A stretch of 64,000 nucleotides of DNA from an uncultured Prevotella sp. (GCA_900546345.1 URCI01000003.1:62001-126000); one strand, 5' to 3'; positions 1 to 9,610 are shown, numbered from the stretch's first letter. Notes: generated by a model from the sequence alone, not told the origin. Translations and numbers: made by a program.

Positions 1-1
1 C

Positions 2-40
2 GATGTGGAAGCAACAAAAGCATTGAATCAGAATCGCTAA
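2..40 (+). CDS. C-terminal tail of an upstream gene (partial)
   Basis: The frame starting at base 2 reads D-V-E-A-T-K-A-L-N-Q-N-R and then a TAA stop. It looks like the last 12 codons of a gene lying left of the window. It is too short to identify. Its spacing to glpK (68 nt) would fit either an operon or a separate unit. Confidence is limited because a 13-codon open stretch can occur by chance. Confidence 0.4.
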   Translation, partial: DVEATKALNQNR

Positions 41-108
41 GGCTATACGCCAAATCCTATTGGAAACAACTAAAAACAAGTTATACAATCTCTTAAACCA
101 ATAACACT

Positions 109-1602
109 ATGAGCGAAAAAAAGTACATCCTGGCTCTTGACCAGGGCACGACGAGTTCGAGAGCTATCGTCTTCGACCACAATGGACAAATCTGTTCAGT
201 AGCACAGAAAGAGTTCACACAGTACTTCCCCAAACCGGGATGGGTTGAGCATGACGCCAACGAGATATGGTCCAGCGAGGCCAGCGTCATCGCCGAGGCC
301 ATCACGCAGATAGACATCAATGGCTTGGATATCGCCGCCATCGGCATTACCAACCAGCGTGAGACCACCATCGTCTGGGATATCGACACAGAGGAGCCTA
401 TCTACCATGCGATTGTATGGCAGGATCGTCGTACCGCAGAGTACTGCGACAAGCTGAAGGCTCAGGGCCTCGTTGACAAAGTTCGTGAGAAGACTGGACT
501 GATCATCGACGCTTACTTCAGCGGTACTAAGATCAAGTGGATCCTTGACAACGTACCCGGCGCCCGCAAACGTGCAGAAATGGGTAAGCTGCGCTTTGGC
601 AATGTGGACTCCTGGCTGATCTGGCGTCTGACCCGTGGTACGGCTCATGTCACCGATGTCACCAACGCATCGCGTACCATGCTTTTCAACATCAACACGC
701 TGCAGTGGGATGATGATCTGCTGAAACTCCTCGACATTCCTCGTTCTATGATGCCGGAGGTAAAGAGCTGTTCAGAGGTCATGGCACACACCAAGACCAC
801 AATCTTTGCCCACGAGGTACCTATCGCCGGTGTTGCCGGTGACCAGCAGGCAGCCCTCTTCGGTCAGATGTGTATCGAGCCGGGTTCTATCAAGAACACT
901 TACGGCACCGGTTGCTTCGTCATGCTGAATGTCGGCGAGAAGCCTGTGCTTTCTAAGAACAACCTGCTTACCACGGTAGCATGGAAGATTGGAGACAAGG
1001 TCAACTACGCCCTTGAGGGATCTATATACGTTGGCGGTAGCGTCGTGCAGTGGATACGCGACGGCCTCGGCTTTATCAAGAGCAGTAGCGAAATTGAGGA
1101 ACTGGCCTCGACCGTTCCGGACAGTGGCGGTGTCTACTTCGTACCAGCCCTTACCGGCCTTGCAGCTCCTTACTGGGATCCATACGCCCGTGGCCTGATC
1201 TGTGGTATCACACGGGGCACCACACGCGCTCATATCGCCCGCGCAGCCCTCGACGGCATTGCTTTCCAGACTTACGACATTGCACAGGCTATGGCCAAGG
1301 ACATGAATGCACCATTGACCGAGTTAAAGGTCGACGGCGGTGCTTCCCGTAACAATCTGCTGATGCAGTTCCAGGCCAACTTGTTGGGCATTAACGTCGT
1401 ACGTCCGAAGATCACAGAGACAACGGCTCTTGGTGCTGCTTATCTTGCCGGTCTGGCAGTAGGCTTCTGGGAGAGTATCGATGAGCTGCGTCAGCAGTGG
1501 CAGGTGGAGCGCACCTTTGAACCCGTCAAAGACAGTCCGGAGATCGAAGAGGCTAAGAAGGGTTGGGCTGACGCTATCCAAAGAACACTGACCGAAAAGT
1601 AA
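109..1602 (+). CDS. glpK: Glycerol kinase
   Basis: Phosphorylates glycerol with ATP to sn-glycerol 3-phosphate in the cytoplasm. The 497-residue product has the usual family length. The N-terminal phosphate-binding motif DQGTTSSR is at residues 11-18, followed by the glycerol-contact segment TNQRETT, the first FGGY signature around YFSGTKIKWILDN, and the second around the VDGGASRNN segment near residue 410. The ATG follows an A-rich leader. glpF lies 129 nt downstream on the same strand, and a DeoR-type regulator follows two genes later, so this is a glycerol-use cluster. Confidence 0.97.
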   Translation: MSEKKYILALDQGTTSSRAIVFDHNGQICSVAQKEFTQYFPKPGWVEHDANEIWSSEASVIAEAITQIDINGLDIAAIGITNQRETTIVWDIDTEEPIYHAIVWQDRRTAEYCDKLKAQGLVDKVREKTGLIIDAYFSGTKIKWILDNVPGARKRAEMGKLRFGNVDSWLIWRLTRGTAHVTDVTNASRTMLFNINTLQWDDDLLKLLDIPRSMMPEVKSCSEVMAHTKTTIFAHEVPIAGVAGDQQAALFGQMCIEPGSIKNTYGTGCFVMLNVGEKPVLSKNNLLTTVAWKIGDKVNYALEGSIYVGGSVVQWIRDGLGFIKSSSEIEELASTVPDSGGVYFVPALTGLAAPYWDPYARGLICGITRGTTRAHIARAALDGIAFQTYDIAQAMAKDMNAPLTELKVDGGASRNNLLMQFQANLLGINVVRPKITETTALGAAYLAGLAVGFWESIDELRQQWQVERTFEPVKDSPEIEEAKKGWADAIQRTLTEK

Positions 1603-1730
1603 TCGGTCACTTGACATGCATTGAGTGAGGGGAAAGGGCATTGCCTGGCATGGGCATCGTATTCTCCCCTTCACTTGATGCGGAAATCAACTAACAATCT
1701 TAACGAACAAAACCAACTAAAAACTTATTT

Positions 1731-2486
1731 ATGGATTATTCAATGACAACACAGTTCCTTATGGAGCTGATCGGTACGATGGTACTGGTAATTTTCGGAG
1801 ACGGCGTTTGCTGTGCCGTAAGTTTAAACAAGAGTAAGGCTCAAGGCGCAGGCTGGATCGTGATCACCATTGGTTGGGGTCTTGCAGTGTGTATGGGTGT
1901 GTTGATCGCCGGTCCTTATACGGGAGCTCATCTCAATCCTGCCGTGTCTGTCGGACTCGCTGTTGCCGGTAAGTTCCCATGGGCGTCTGTTCCTGCCTAT
2001 GTGGCTGGTCAGATGATCGGAGGCGTGATTGGTGGTATCATCGTATGGTTGTTCTACAAGGATCACTTCGATGCTACATCCGACAAAGACACCAAGCTGG
2101 GTGTGTTCTGTACGGCTCCTGCTATCCGCAACTATCCACTGAACTTCCTCTCGGAGTTCATTGCCACAGCATTGCTGGTCTTCTTGATCGTAGCTTTCGG
2201 CACAAAGGGCAACTGCTATTGCCCCAAGTCACATACCTTCGGCCTGTCTGCATTGGGTCCCGTGCCTATCACCTACGTCATCGTAGCGCTGGGTATGTCA
2301 TTAGGCGGCACCACAGGATACGCTATGAACCCTGCCCGTGACCTTGCTCCGCGTATTGCTTACGCTATCTGTCCGATTAAGGACAAGAGAGATCCCGACT
2401 GGGCTTACTCTTGGGTACCTGTTCTTGGTCCTATCGCCGGTGGTGCAGTAGCAGGTTTGGCAGGCATTTGGTTGATGTCGCTCTAA
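1731..2486 (+). CDS. glpF: Glycerol uptake facilitator (MIP/aquaglyceroporin)
   Basis: Inner-membrane channel that lets glycerol diffuse in, to be trapped by GlpK. The 251-residue protein has six hydrophobic segments and both NPA half-helix motifs, GAHLNPAVSVG and GYAMNPARDLAPR. The Arg-Asp after the second NPA is typical of glycerol-conducting members. An in-frame ATG four codons later (1743) is an alternative start. It lies directly downstream of glpK and is probably cotranscribed with it. Confidence 0.95.
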   Translation: MDYSMTTQFLMELIGTMVLVIFGDGVCCAVSLNKSKAQGAGWIVITIGWGLAVCMGVLIAGPYTGAHLNPAVSVGLAVAGKFPWASVPAYVAGQMIGGVIGGIIVWLFYKDHFDATSDKDTKLGVFCTAPAIRNYPLNFLSEFIATALLVFLIVAFGTKGNCYCPKSHTFGLSALGPVPITYVIVALGMSLGGTTGYAMNPARDLAPRIAYAICPIKDKRDPDWAYSWVPVLGPIAGGAVAGLAGIWLMSL

Positions 2487-2509
2487 TCTGTACTGATCAT
2501 TACTAAAAG

Positions 2510-2541
2510 GGCAGTGGAACCTATGATTTGGCTCCACTGCC
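2510..2541 (+). terminator. Hairpin after glpF
   Basis: The 9-bp perfect inverted repeat GGCAGTGGA / TCCACTGCC closes a loop of about 14 nt. No clear T-run follows, so it could be a weak terminator or a transcript-stabilising hairpin that lowers expression of the next gene. Confidence 0.5.
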
Positions 2542-2580
2542 TGTACAAACACCTTTTCATCCACTTTTAACCTAAGCATC

Positions 2581-3342
2581 ATGAAAAAGATTTTCAAATC
2601 ATTGTTATTCTCGTTACTGGCACTTGCTCCAATGGGTATGCAGGCTCAGAAGTTGCATTACAACGCAGGCTTAGAGACCACACACCTCTGGCGTGGCCTG
2701 GAAGTCAGCAAGGGCTTGACATTCAACAACGAATTCAGTCTGTCGGACAACAACAACCACTTCAAGATTGGATTGTGGGGCGGTATGCAGATCAATGGCG
2801 ACTACAAGGAGTTTGACTACTATGTCAACTATAACAACAGTGGTTTCAACCTTGCTGTATGGGATATCTACAACTTCTCAGACGGTCTTGCTCCCGAAGG
2901 CTCAGACTGGTATAAGATCGGAAACTACAATTGCCGCACCACTGGCCACTTCATTGACGCTGCTGTCAGCTATGATTTCGCTGTGAAAGCAGGTTTCCCG
3001 TTGACGCTTTACTGGTCTACGATAGTTGCCGGTCGTGACCGTGGTACTGCCAACAAGCAGAATATTTACTCTTCTTGGGTTCAGGCTTCCTATAAGTTCT
3101 ACGAGGATGAGCAGTTCCGTGTAGACGGTAGCGTGGCCGGAGCGTTTGCTCTGAACAACTATGATGAGAACGCCAATGACCATTTCTACGGCAAGAGTAG
3201 CGGCATCAACGACGTCCGTGTCGGTTGCACCTATAAGCTCAAGGTAGGCAAGCATCCTATGCCGGTCACTGCACAGGGCATTTGGAATCCAGAGGCCAAC
3301 AAGGGCTACTTCCGTGTAGGCATCACTTTGCTGGACTTATAA
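2581..3342 (+). CDS. Small outer-membrane beta-barrel protein, function unknown
   Basis: A 253-residue protein with a clear Sec signal peptide (MKKIFKSLLFSLLALAPMG, cut near AQA/Q). The mature part alternates polar and aromatic residues in strand-like stretches, with many Tyr, Trp, Phe and Asn, and ends in a hydrophobic strand (FRVGITLLDL), as outer-membrane barrels do. I do not recognise a precise family; the size suggests 8-12 strands. Its position between glpF and the DeoR-type regulator invites the inference that it passes glycerol across the outer membrane, but nothing in the sequence proves that. Confidence 0.7.
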   Translation: MKKIFKSLLFSLLALAPMGMQAQKLHYNAGLETTHLWRGLEVSKGLTFNNEFSLSDNNNHFKIGLWGGMQINGDYKEFDYYVNYNNSGFNLAVWDIYNFSDGLAPEGSDWYKIGNYNCRTTGHFIDAAVSYDFAVKAGFPLTLYWSTIVAGRDRGTANKQNIYSSWVQASYKFYEDEQFRVDGSVAGAFALNNYDENANDHFYGKSSGINDVRVGCTYKLKVGKHPMPVTAQGIWNPEANKGYFRVGITLLDL

Positions 3343-3410
3343 GCGGACAATAACATTCTCGTAACTACTGTATTTCATAATCTCGCTTAATTTCATTTGT
3401 AGTTAATACG

Positions 3411-3442
3411 GGGACCGGTCATGTTGGCCGTGTCCCTTTTTT
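3411..3442 (+). terminator. Rho-independent terminator of the glp cluster
   Basis: GGGAC / GTCCC stem with a further CCGG / GGCC-type inner pairing, followed by a run of six T. It ends the glpK-glpF-barrel unit before the regulator gene. Confidence 0.75.
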
Positions 3443-3541
3443 CGTTTCACTGTTTGTATAGATTCCTTCCTCCTTCTTTGTACGCTGTGTTAATTTATTG
3501 TTAAACCTATTTACAGTAAAACGAGGATAAGGAAAAAGTCG

Positions 3542-3549
3542 TATATTTG
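3542..3549 (+). promoter_or_regulatory. -7 box upstream of the DeoR-type regulator
   Basis: TATATTTG matches the Bacteroidetes -7 consensus TAnnTTTG, 26 nt before the ATG at 3575. No good -33 TTTG is seen, so this is the weaker kind of match. Confidence 0.5.
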
Positions 3550-3574
3550 TAATACAATCGTCGAAAGTAACGTT

Positions 3575-4363
3575 ATGGTGACAAACAATATGACCAAAGA
3601 AGAGCGGCACGAAGCCATCATGAACCAGTTTTATAAGCAGAACGTGGTGCTCGTGTCGGATTTGTCCGACAAGCTCGGTGTCTCGTCGGTCACGATACGC
3701 AAGGATCTCACCGAGTTGGAAAAGGAAGGTAAGCTCTATCGCAGCCATGGCAAGGCCATAGCCATCAATCCTTTTGCCAACAACCGCTCGGTGAATGAGA
3801 AAGAGCACTACTGTCCCGAGGAGAAGCACCGCATCGGTATGGAGGCCGCCAAGCTGATAAAAGACAACGACTCCATCATCATCGCCTCCGGAACTACCAT
3901 CCATGCGTTTGCCAACTGCATCACCACCAACCAACATCTCACTGTCGTGTCGGCTTCGTTGCAGGCTTCTGTATCACTGGCCAAAAACGAGAATGTCGAC
4001 ATCATACAGCTCGGCGGTATGCTGCGCCACAGCAGTCTCTCGGTCGTAGGACAATACAGTGAGAAGATCCTTGAGGACTGCTCGTTCAGCAAACTCTTCA
4101 TTGGCGTGGACGGCATAGACCTTGACTTTGGCATCTCCACGACCGACATGCGTGAGGCCCACCTCAATCAGAAGATGATCAAGGCTGCCCAGCACGTCAT
4201 CGTCCTGGCCGACTCCACGAAGTTTGGCCGTCGCGGCTTTGCCAAAATCTGCGATATGGACACTGTCGACACGATCATCACCGACTCAAACATCCGTCCC
4301 GCGGACAGAAACCGCATCGAAGAGTTGGGCATTGAGCTGATTATCGCCGAGATGAAAGACTGA
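3575..4363 (+). CDS. DeoR/GlpR-family transcriptional regulator
   Basis: A 262-residue cytoplasmic DNA-binding repressor type. Residues ~10-65 form the DeoR winged helix (KEERHEAIMNQFY..VSDLSDKLGVSSVTIRKDL). The rest is the DeoRC sugar-phosphate sensor domain, with IASGTTIHAFA and the late DSTKFGRRGFAKI segment. Family members sense phosphorylated metabolites; GlpR senses glycerol 3-phosphate. Its place after glpK-glpF makes control of that cluster likely. A second ATG at 3590 is possible as the start. The acyltransferase gene follows 54 nt downstream. Confidence 0.9.
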   Translation: MVTNNMTKEERHEAIMNQFYKQNVVLVSDLSDKLGVSSVTIRKDLTELEKEGKLYRSHGKAIAINPFANNRSVNEKEHYCPEEKHRIGMEAAKLIKDNDSIIIASGTTIHAFANCITTNQHLTVVSASLQASVSLAKNENVDIIQLGGMLRHSSLSVVGQYSEKILEDCSFSKLFIGVDGIDLDFGISTTDMREAHLNQKMIKAAQHVIVLADSTKFGRRGFAKICDMDTVDTIITDSNIRPADRNRIEELGIELIIAEMKD

Positions 4364-4417
4364 TACGCATCAGCAATGAGTATCTGTAACCATAGACACC
4401 TCTAAAAATTAAGTAAT

Positions 4418-5620
4418 ATGAACATTCCATCAGAATTTGATCCCATCCGCCCCTTCAATCCTGAAGAGTTACCGGAAGTATACGACCGGCTGTTGGCCGA
4501 CCCACAGTTTCAGCAAGTCATCACCACACTCTTCCCCGGCGTGTCGCTGGAAGACCTGGGCAAGAAGATGAAAAGCTGCAAGACCAATCTGGAGTTCCAG
4601 AAGGCCTTCTGCTATCCTGTGCTGCAGAATCTCATCCACAAAGCCAGCTTTGGATGCAGCATGGACGCTTCGAGCGTGAACATCAACCATCGCTACACCT
4701 TTGTGAGCAATCACCGCGACATAGTCCTTGACTCTGCTCTGCTCGACAAACTGCTGCTCGACGTGGGCTTCAGCACCACGTGCGAGATCGCTATCGGCGA
4801 CAACCTGCTCACCATTCCATGGGTGAAGGACCTCGTGCGCATCAACAAGTCGTTTACAGTGGAGCGTGCGCTCCATGCCGTAGAGATGTACAAGGCCAGC
4901 AAGCGCATGTCGGAATATATGCATTTCGTCATCAGTGAGAAGAAAGAAAACGTGTGGATTGCCCAGCGCGAAGGTCGTTCTAAGGACTCTACCGACAACA
5001 CACAGCCTGCTATCCTGAAGATGATGGTCATGGGTGGCGAAGGCAACATCATCGACCGCCTGGCTTCTCTGCACATCGTGCCGCTGACGATCTCCTACGA
5101 ATATGATCCCTGTGATTATCTCAAGGCCCGCGAGTTCCAGCTCAAGCGTGATGTGCCGTTCTGGAAGAAGACACCGGGCGACGACATCGAGAGTATGAGC
5201 GTAGGCATCAAGGGCTTTAAGGGACATATCCAGTACCATTGCGCTCCCTGCATCAATGACTGGCTGCGCAAGCAAAACGCCAATGCACCGAAGAACCAGC
5301 TCTTTGACAATATCGCCACATACATCGACACGCAGATCCACTACAACTATCGTCTGTATCCCGGCAACTACGTTGCTCTCGACATGTTGCAGGGCAACAA
5401 GGAACATGACGATATGTACTCGCCCAAGCAGCGCTCTATCTTTGAGCAATATATCAATGGGCAGTTGGCCAAGATCGATATCGAGAACAAGGACGAGAAG
5501 TTCCTGCGCCAGTGCCTGCTCACCCAGTATGCCAACCCAGTGAAGAACTACTACAACGCGCGCGACGCAGAGACCAGCCGGTTGAAGTCGCTCATGAGTA
5601 AGTTCACCTTTAAGTTCTGA
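4418..5620 (+). CDS. Glycerol-3-phosphate / lysophosphatidate-type acyltransferase
   Basis: A 400-residue protein of the PlsC/PlsB-like acyltransferase superfamily. The motif-I region reads FVSNHRDIVLDSALL near residues 94-108, with the His and Asp expected for the acyl-transfer charge relay, and is followed by IAQREGRSKDS, which fits the phosphate-binding motif. No transmembrane segment is evident. Position after the glycerol regulator fits use of glycerol 3-phosphate, but the exact acceptor is not shown by sequence. It is longer than a minimal PlsC (about 240 residues), with an extra C-terminal half of unknown role. Confidence 0.8.
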   Translation: MNIPSEFDPIRPFNPEELPEVYDRLLADPQFQQVITTLFPGVSLEDLGKKMKSCKTNLEFQKAFCYPVLQNLIHKASFGCSMDASSVNINHRYTFVSNHRDIVLDSALLDKLLLDVGFSTTCEIAIGDNLLTIPWVKDLVRINKSFTVERALHAVEMYKASKRMSEYMHFVISEKKENVWIAQREGRSKDSTDNTQPAILKMMVMGGEGNIIDRLASLHIVPLTISYEYDPCDYLKAREFQLKRDVPFWKKTPGDDIESMSVGIKGFKGHIQYHCAPCINDWLRKQNANAPKNQLFDNIATYIDTQIHYNYRLYPGNYVALDMLQGNKEHDDMYSPKQRSIFEQYINGQLAKIDIENKDEKFLRQCLLTQYANPVKNYYNARDAETSRLKSLMSKFTFKF

Positions 5621-5664
5621 TCCCACCCCTTGGGGCAGAGCGCTCACCTATCCATACGCAGACC

Positions 5665-6315
5665 ATGAAGATGTCGATCATGAAGAAGATCATCACCCAT
5701 CCCATGCAGACAGCGGCTTTGTTGCTGATAGCAGGAGTCCTGCTCCTGCTATCTTGCAAAAACGATTCCTATGAGTCGGGAGACAGCCGCTATTCCTATC
5801 TGCGCGCCGACTTCTGTGTGATGCATACCTCTTCCAAGGGATACATCGACTACTTGCTTTTAGACGCGGGCGACACGGTGCATATCGCGACACCGGTGGC
5901 CCTCAACTGGGCATCTACCCATGACTCGATCTTCAGAGCACTCGTCTACTACGACACCGAGACCCATCAGCTCTTCTCTGCCACGCCGGTGCTGGTGACA
6001 CAACCCGTTGCCAAGCAGCAGGCAAAGACACTCTCAACCGACGGCATCACCGTGGAGAGCACATGGGAAGGGGGCGGATACTTCAATGTAGGCTTTGCGG
6101 TGAAAACTGGGCAGACGGGAGAAAAACAGCAGCAACAAGAGGTGGGACTTGTCCTCGACACGATCGTCAGGCATGACAATGGGGCGCCCGACGATGTCTA
6201 CCTGCTGCTGACACACAACCAAAACGGACAACCGCAATACTACACGGTACGAGGCTACCTCAGCACACCGCTGGTCAAGAATGCTACGTACCATTTAGTT
6301 GTTAACCAACCATGA
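5665..6315 (+). CDS. NigD-like lipoprotein
   Basis: A 216-residue lipoprotein. The signal is MKKIITHPMQTAALLLIAGV followed by a lipobox ending LLLLSC, so the mature protein should be lipid-anchored. The segment YSYLRADFCVMHTSSKGYIDYLLLDAG resembles the start of Bacteroidetes NigD-like proteins, whose function is unknown. The next gene starts inside its end (6312, ATGA overlap), so it is translationally coupled to the DUF6057-like and PD40 genes that follow. Confidence 0.7.
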   Translation: MKMSIMKKIITHPMQTAALLLIAGVLLLLSCKNDSYESGDSRYSYLRADFCVMHTSSKGYIDYLLLDAGDTVHIATPVALNWASTHDSIFRALVYYDTETHQLFSATPVLVTQPVAKQQAKTLSTDGITVESTWEGGGYFNVGFAVKTGQTGEKQQQQEVGLVLDTIVRHDNGAPDDVYLLLTHNQNGQPQYYTVRGYLSTPLVKNATYHLVVNQP

Positions 6316-7910
6316 ATCTACACTTAGCCCGACCAACTTTTCATCATTGCCTGCCTTACCTTTGCGTCCTCTTGTGGGCTGTAGCCTGCTTCGCATTTTT
6401 CCAGACAGCCTATGCCTATCACTTTTTCTACCAAGAGCAAAACCAGTTGTTTCTGCTCTCGTGGACTTATGCTGCCGATTATCTCCATCGCCCGGCCTGG
6501 CTGGCCAGTCTTGTGGGTGACTTCCTTACCCAGTTTTATTACTATCGCTATGCAGGTCCTGTTATCCTCACGGGAGCTCTGCTGATTCTTGGCGACCTTG
6601 TGCGGCGCAGTCTGCAACATATCGGTCTGCGACAGGGAGCGTTTGCTGTCGCTATCGCAGTGATGACGCTCTTTGCACTCTTCTCTTTGCGTCACGATTA
6701 TCGGTTGGCTTCCATCATCGCAGCCGACGGAGGTTGCGTGGCGGCGTGGGTGTGCATGAGGCTGTTGTCTTGTCTTCCCTCCACCCGTCTAGGCAAAGTG
6801 CTTGCCGCTTGCGTGCTTTTTGTGGCTTCGCTTCTCGTGTTTTGGATGTTGGGCAATGGTGGTTTCCTCTTTGTGCTACTCCTTATTCTATATAGTGTCA
6901 CCGCTTATCGTCGCAGTCAGTCGGTGTGGCTTCTCGTTGTTGCCACGTTGTTGCCGCTGTCACTGATCCTGCTGACCAAGCGTGTGTATATGATGAATGT
7001 GAGCGACATCCTTGCCTCGCCCGGCATAGGCAAGCTCTCACGGCCCGAGTGGGCCTTGGAGAAAGACTGGACGGTAGACGCCGAATACAGCTTTGGAAAC
7101 TGGCAGCGCGTCGTGAACATAGTGGAGAGAGAGCCACATCCCACACAGGGACAGCTCTTCTTCTATAATCTGGTCATGGCGCAACGCGGGCAATTGCCCT
7201 TTGTCATCCTGCGCTATCCCGATAATTATTTAGGTACCTTGGAACCGGTCGGCAGCAAGACACCTATAGAGACCATCAAGCGCATGAATGAACTCTATTG
7301 GGCGCTGGGCGACATGACTTTCTGTGAGCGTGCCGCCATGCTGGGGATGGTGTTCTCGCCTGATAACCGCAACGAAAGAATGGTGAAGCGACTGGCAGAA
7401 GCCAACTTGGTGAGTGGTGACGACAAGGCTGCGGAGAAATATCTGCGTCTCTTGGGCAAGACATGGGTCTACCAGTCTTGGGCTCGTGGTGCCGCCAAGG
7501 ATGCAAGCTATCGCCGCAAGGCTCAGTACACCAACCGGCAGGATACGCTCCGGCTCACAGACAATGCCCATACGATCATGTCGGAGTTGTTGGAGAGCAA
7601 TCCCAAGAATACCGTAGCGCTCGACTACCTGCTTTGCAGTGATCTGATGCTTGGCGATGTCAACACGTTCAAGCGCGATTATGACCGTTTCAGCCTGCCG
7701 CAAGGTGGGCGTGTGGTGCCCCTATACCAGCAGGCGCTGATGATATGGCTCGCTGCCAAGCAGGCTCCGCATGACGTATGGCAGCAATACATCAAGATGC
7801 CGGATCAGCTGCTGCGTTTTGAACAATACAATCGGCAGCGGGGCAGCATAGCCTTTAAGGACACTTATTGGTTTTGGTATGATATGGCTCAAAAGAATTC
7901 TCAACTATGA
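6312..7910 (+). CDS. DUF6057-like polytopic membrane protein
   Basis: A 532-residue protein with several hydrophobic helices in residues ~15-235 and a soluble C-terminal half rich in short helices, perhaps TPR-like. The early motif YQEQNQLFLLSW and the later KYLRLLGKTWVYQSWA also occur, in altered form, in the protein at 27779-29668, so the two are paralogues. The assignment to DUF6057 is from memory of the family and no role is known. The start overlaps the lipoprotein gene and the stop overlaps the PD40 gene by four bases (ATGA), which points to one coupled operon. Confidence 0.75.
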   Translation: MNLHLARPTFHHCLPYLCVLLWAVACFAFFQTAYAYHFFYQEQNQLFLLSWTYAADYLHRPAWLASLVGDFLTQFYYYRYAGPVILTGALLILGDLVRRSLQHIGLRQGAFAVAIAVMTLFALFSLRHDYRLASIIAADGGCVAAWVCMRLLSCLPSTRLGKVLAACVLFVASLLVFWMLGNGGFLFVLLLILYSVTAYRRSQSVWLLVVATLLPLSLILLTKRVYMMNVSDILASPGIGKLSRPEWALEKDWTVDAEYSFGNWQRVVNIVEREPHPTQGQLFFYNLVMAQRGQLPFVILRYPDNYLGTLEPVGSKTPIETIKRMNELYWALGDMTFCERAAMLGMVFSPDNRNERMVKRLAEANLVSGDDKAAEKYLRLLGKTWVYQSWARGAAKDASYRRKAQYTNRQDTLRLTDNAHTIMSELLESNPKNTVALDYLLCSDLMLGDVNTFKRDYDRFSLPQGGRVVPLYQQALMIWLAAKQAPHDVWQQYIKMPDQLLRFEQYNRQRGSIAFKDTYWFWYDMAQKNSQL

Positions 7911-9388
7911 AAACGATATACGCTATCCTCTTTCTCTCTCTTGCCCTGATCTGCGGCTGTGCCGACAAGGTGGAAAACGCCACGGAACTCTACCGTCAGG
8001 CACCGATCTATCCCGACTATGCCGAAGTGACCATCCCAAAGAATATCGCACCGCTCAACTTTCTGTTGCGTGACAGTGCCGAGGAAGTGTCTGTCTGCCT
8101 CGATGGAGAGACGGCTGTGACGGCAGAAGGCAACAAGGTGGAGTTTGGTTTGCGACGTTGGCATGACTTCCTGCGTGCTCATGCGGGGCAGCAGGTCCGC
8201 GTGAAAGTCTATGCCAAGCACCATGGCGAATGGTACGGCTACAAGGCTTTTCATTGGACGATCGCCAACGACACCATCGATCCGTGTCTGACTTATCGGC
8301 TGATAGAACCGGATTATGAGGTGTGGAACCATCTCCAGGTCCAACAACGCGACCTGACAAACTTCGATACCCGGCAGTTGGTCGACCATCATCTGCAAGA
8401 GAACCGTTGTATGAACTGCCACGAGTTCAGCAACCGCGACCCACAGTTGAGCATGGTCTATGTGCGTGGAAAGGGTGGGGGAGCCATTCTCAATGATCAC
8501 GGTCGACTGAGCAAGCTCGACATCCGGGCTGCCACGCCCACCGACTCGATGGTGTCGAGCAGTGTCTATTATGGCTTTTCACCTTCCGGCCGCTACATCA
8601 CTTTCTCTACCAACGTCATTATCCCTGCTTTTCATGCGCGTCCGGGCAAGCGATTGGAAGTCTACGACACGAAGAGCGACGTGTACGTGGCCGACCTGAA
8701 GACGCACGAAATCTTTCTCAGTCCGCTGCTTGCCGACACCACAACGCTTGAGACATTCCCGACCTTCTCGCCCGACGGTCGTTCTATCTACTATTGTGCG
8801 GCTAACAGCAGTGGCCTCGCTTCTAAGAATCTCCACGGTCTGCAATACAGTCTTGTGAGGATTGGCTTCGACGAGAATACGGGACGTATCGGCTGTCGGG
8901 TCGACACGCTCGTCAATGCCTCGCACAACGATGGCTCGCAGAAACTTTCGGTCTGTCATCCGCGTGTCTCGCCCGATGGCCGCTATCTGCTCTACACCGT
9001 GGCCTACTACGGCACCTTCCCTATCTGGCATCCCGAGGCCGACTTGCAGATGATGGATTTGCGGACGGGACACATCGACACGCTGGCAGTGGTCAACAGC
9101 GCCAAGAGCGACACCTATCACTCCTGGTCGAGCAACAGCCGGTGGTTTGTCTTTGCCAGCAAACGCGATGACGGACTCTATGGCAAACCTTATTTCTGCT
9201 ATGTCGATCGCCAGGGACATGCCCACAAGCCTTTCGTGTTGCCACAACAAGACCCGCAGTTCTACGATATGAACCTCAAGAGTTTCAATGTGCCGGAACT
9301 GGGCCGTGGCCCCTTGCCTTACGATGCCATCGATGTGCAACGGGCTATGAAGCAACGGGCCATTGGCTTCACGCTGAAAAGACAATAA
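7907..9388 (+). CDS. PD40 beta-propeller lipoprotein with one CxxCH haem-binding motif
   Basis: A 493-residue lipoprotein (signal ending LALICGC). A single c-type haem motif CMNCH is at residues 168-172. The C-terminal half has TolB/PD40 repeats such as FSPSGRYITFS, FSPDGRSIYYC and VSPDGRYLLYT, so it should fold as a beta-propeller. A paralogue with the same layout lies at 32308-33804, and both sit beside DUF6057-like proteins. The combination suggests a periplasmic or surface redox or sensing protein; the function is unknown. Confidence 0.85.
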   Translation: MKTIYAILFLSLALICGCADKVENATELYRQAPIYPDYAEVTIPKNIAPLNFLLRDSAEEVSVCLDGETAVTAEGNKVEFGLRRWHDFLRAHAGQQVRVKVYAKHHGEWYGYKAFHWTIANDTIDPCLTYRLIEPDYEVWNHLQVQQRDLTNFDTRQLVDHHLQENRCMNCHEFSNRDPQLSMVYVRGKGGGAILNDHGRLSKLDIRAATPTDSMVSSSVYYGFSPSGRYITFSTNVIIPAFHARPGKRLEVYDTKSDVYVADLKTHEIFLSPLLADTTTLETFPTFSPDGRSIYYCAANSSGLASKNLHGLQYSLVRIGFDENTGRIGCRVDTLVNASHNDGSQKLSVCHPRVSPDGRYLLYTVAYYGTFPIWHPEADLQMMDLRTGHIDTLAVVNSAKSDTYHSWSSNSRWFVFASKRDDGLYGKPYFCYVDRQGHAHKPFVLPQQDPQFYDMNLKSFNVPELGRGPLPYDAIDVQRAMKQRAIGFTLKRQ

Positions 9389-9461
9389 TCAAGGATTTCC
9401 ATAGACGGTTTGACAGCCATGCTTCGGTCTGCCGCTCATTTGATTTCGCAGCCTGGCAAAT

Positions 9462-9514
9462 GATCGTTCGCTACGTAGCTTTTTATCATTCGCTGCTTAG
9501 CGAACAATCTTTTT
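9462..9514 (+). terminator. Terminator after the PD40 gene
   Basis: An 11-bp stem with one mismatch (GATCGTTCGCT / AGCGAACAATC) is followed by five T. It lies 74 nt after the stop at 9388. Confidence 0.65.
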
Positions 9515-9532
9515 CTATAGCATTACAACATA

Positions 9533-9610
9533 AAGAACATAGCTTCAACCCTACAAGGACATAGCTTCATCCCCACAAGAACATAGCTTCAATCCCGTAG
9601 CAACATAGGA
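9533..9610. repeat. 22-nt tandem repeat, about 3.5 copies
   Basis: Three 22-nt units (9533-9554, 9555-9576, 9577-9598) share the core ACATAGCTTCA and differ at a few positions; a degenerate half copy follows. It sits in the 382-nt gap between two converging genes. Read on the minus strand its unit resembles the repeat at 41403-41468. Confidence 0.85.

Noticed and set aside
1602..1730. Terminator between glpK and glpF
   Set aside because: The GTGAGGGGA / TCCCCTTCAC pairing has a bulge and no T-run, so I could not support it.
4469..5647. A 392-codon open frame antisense to the acyltransferase gene
   Set aside because: Same reason; the sense frame has the acyltransferase motifs and the proper start.
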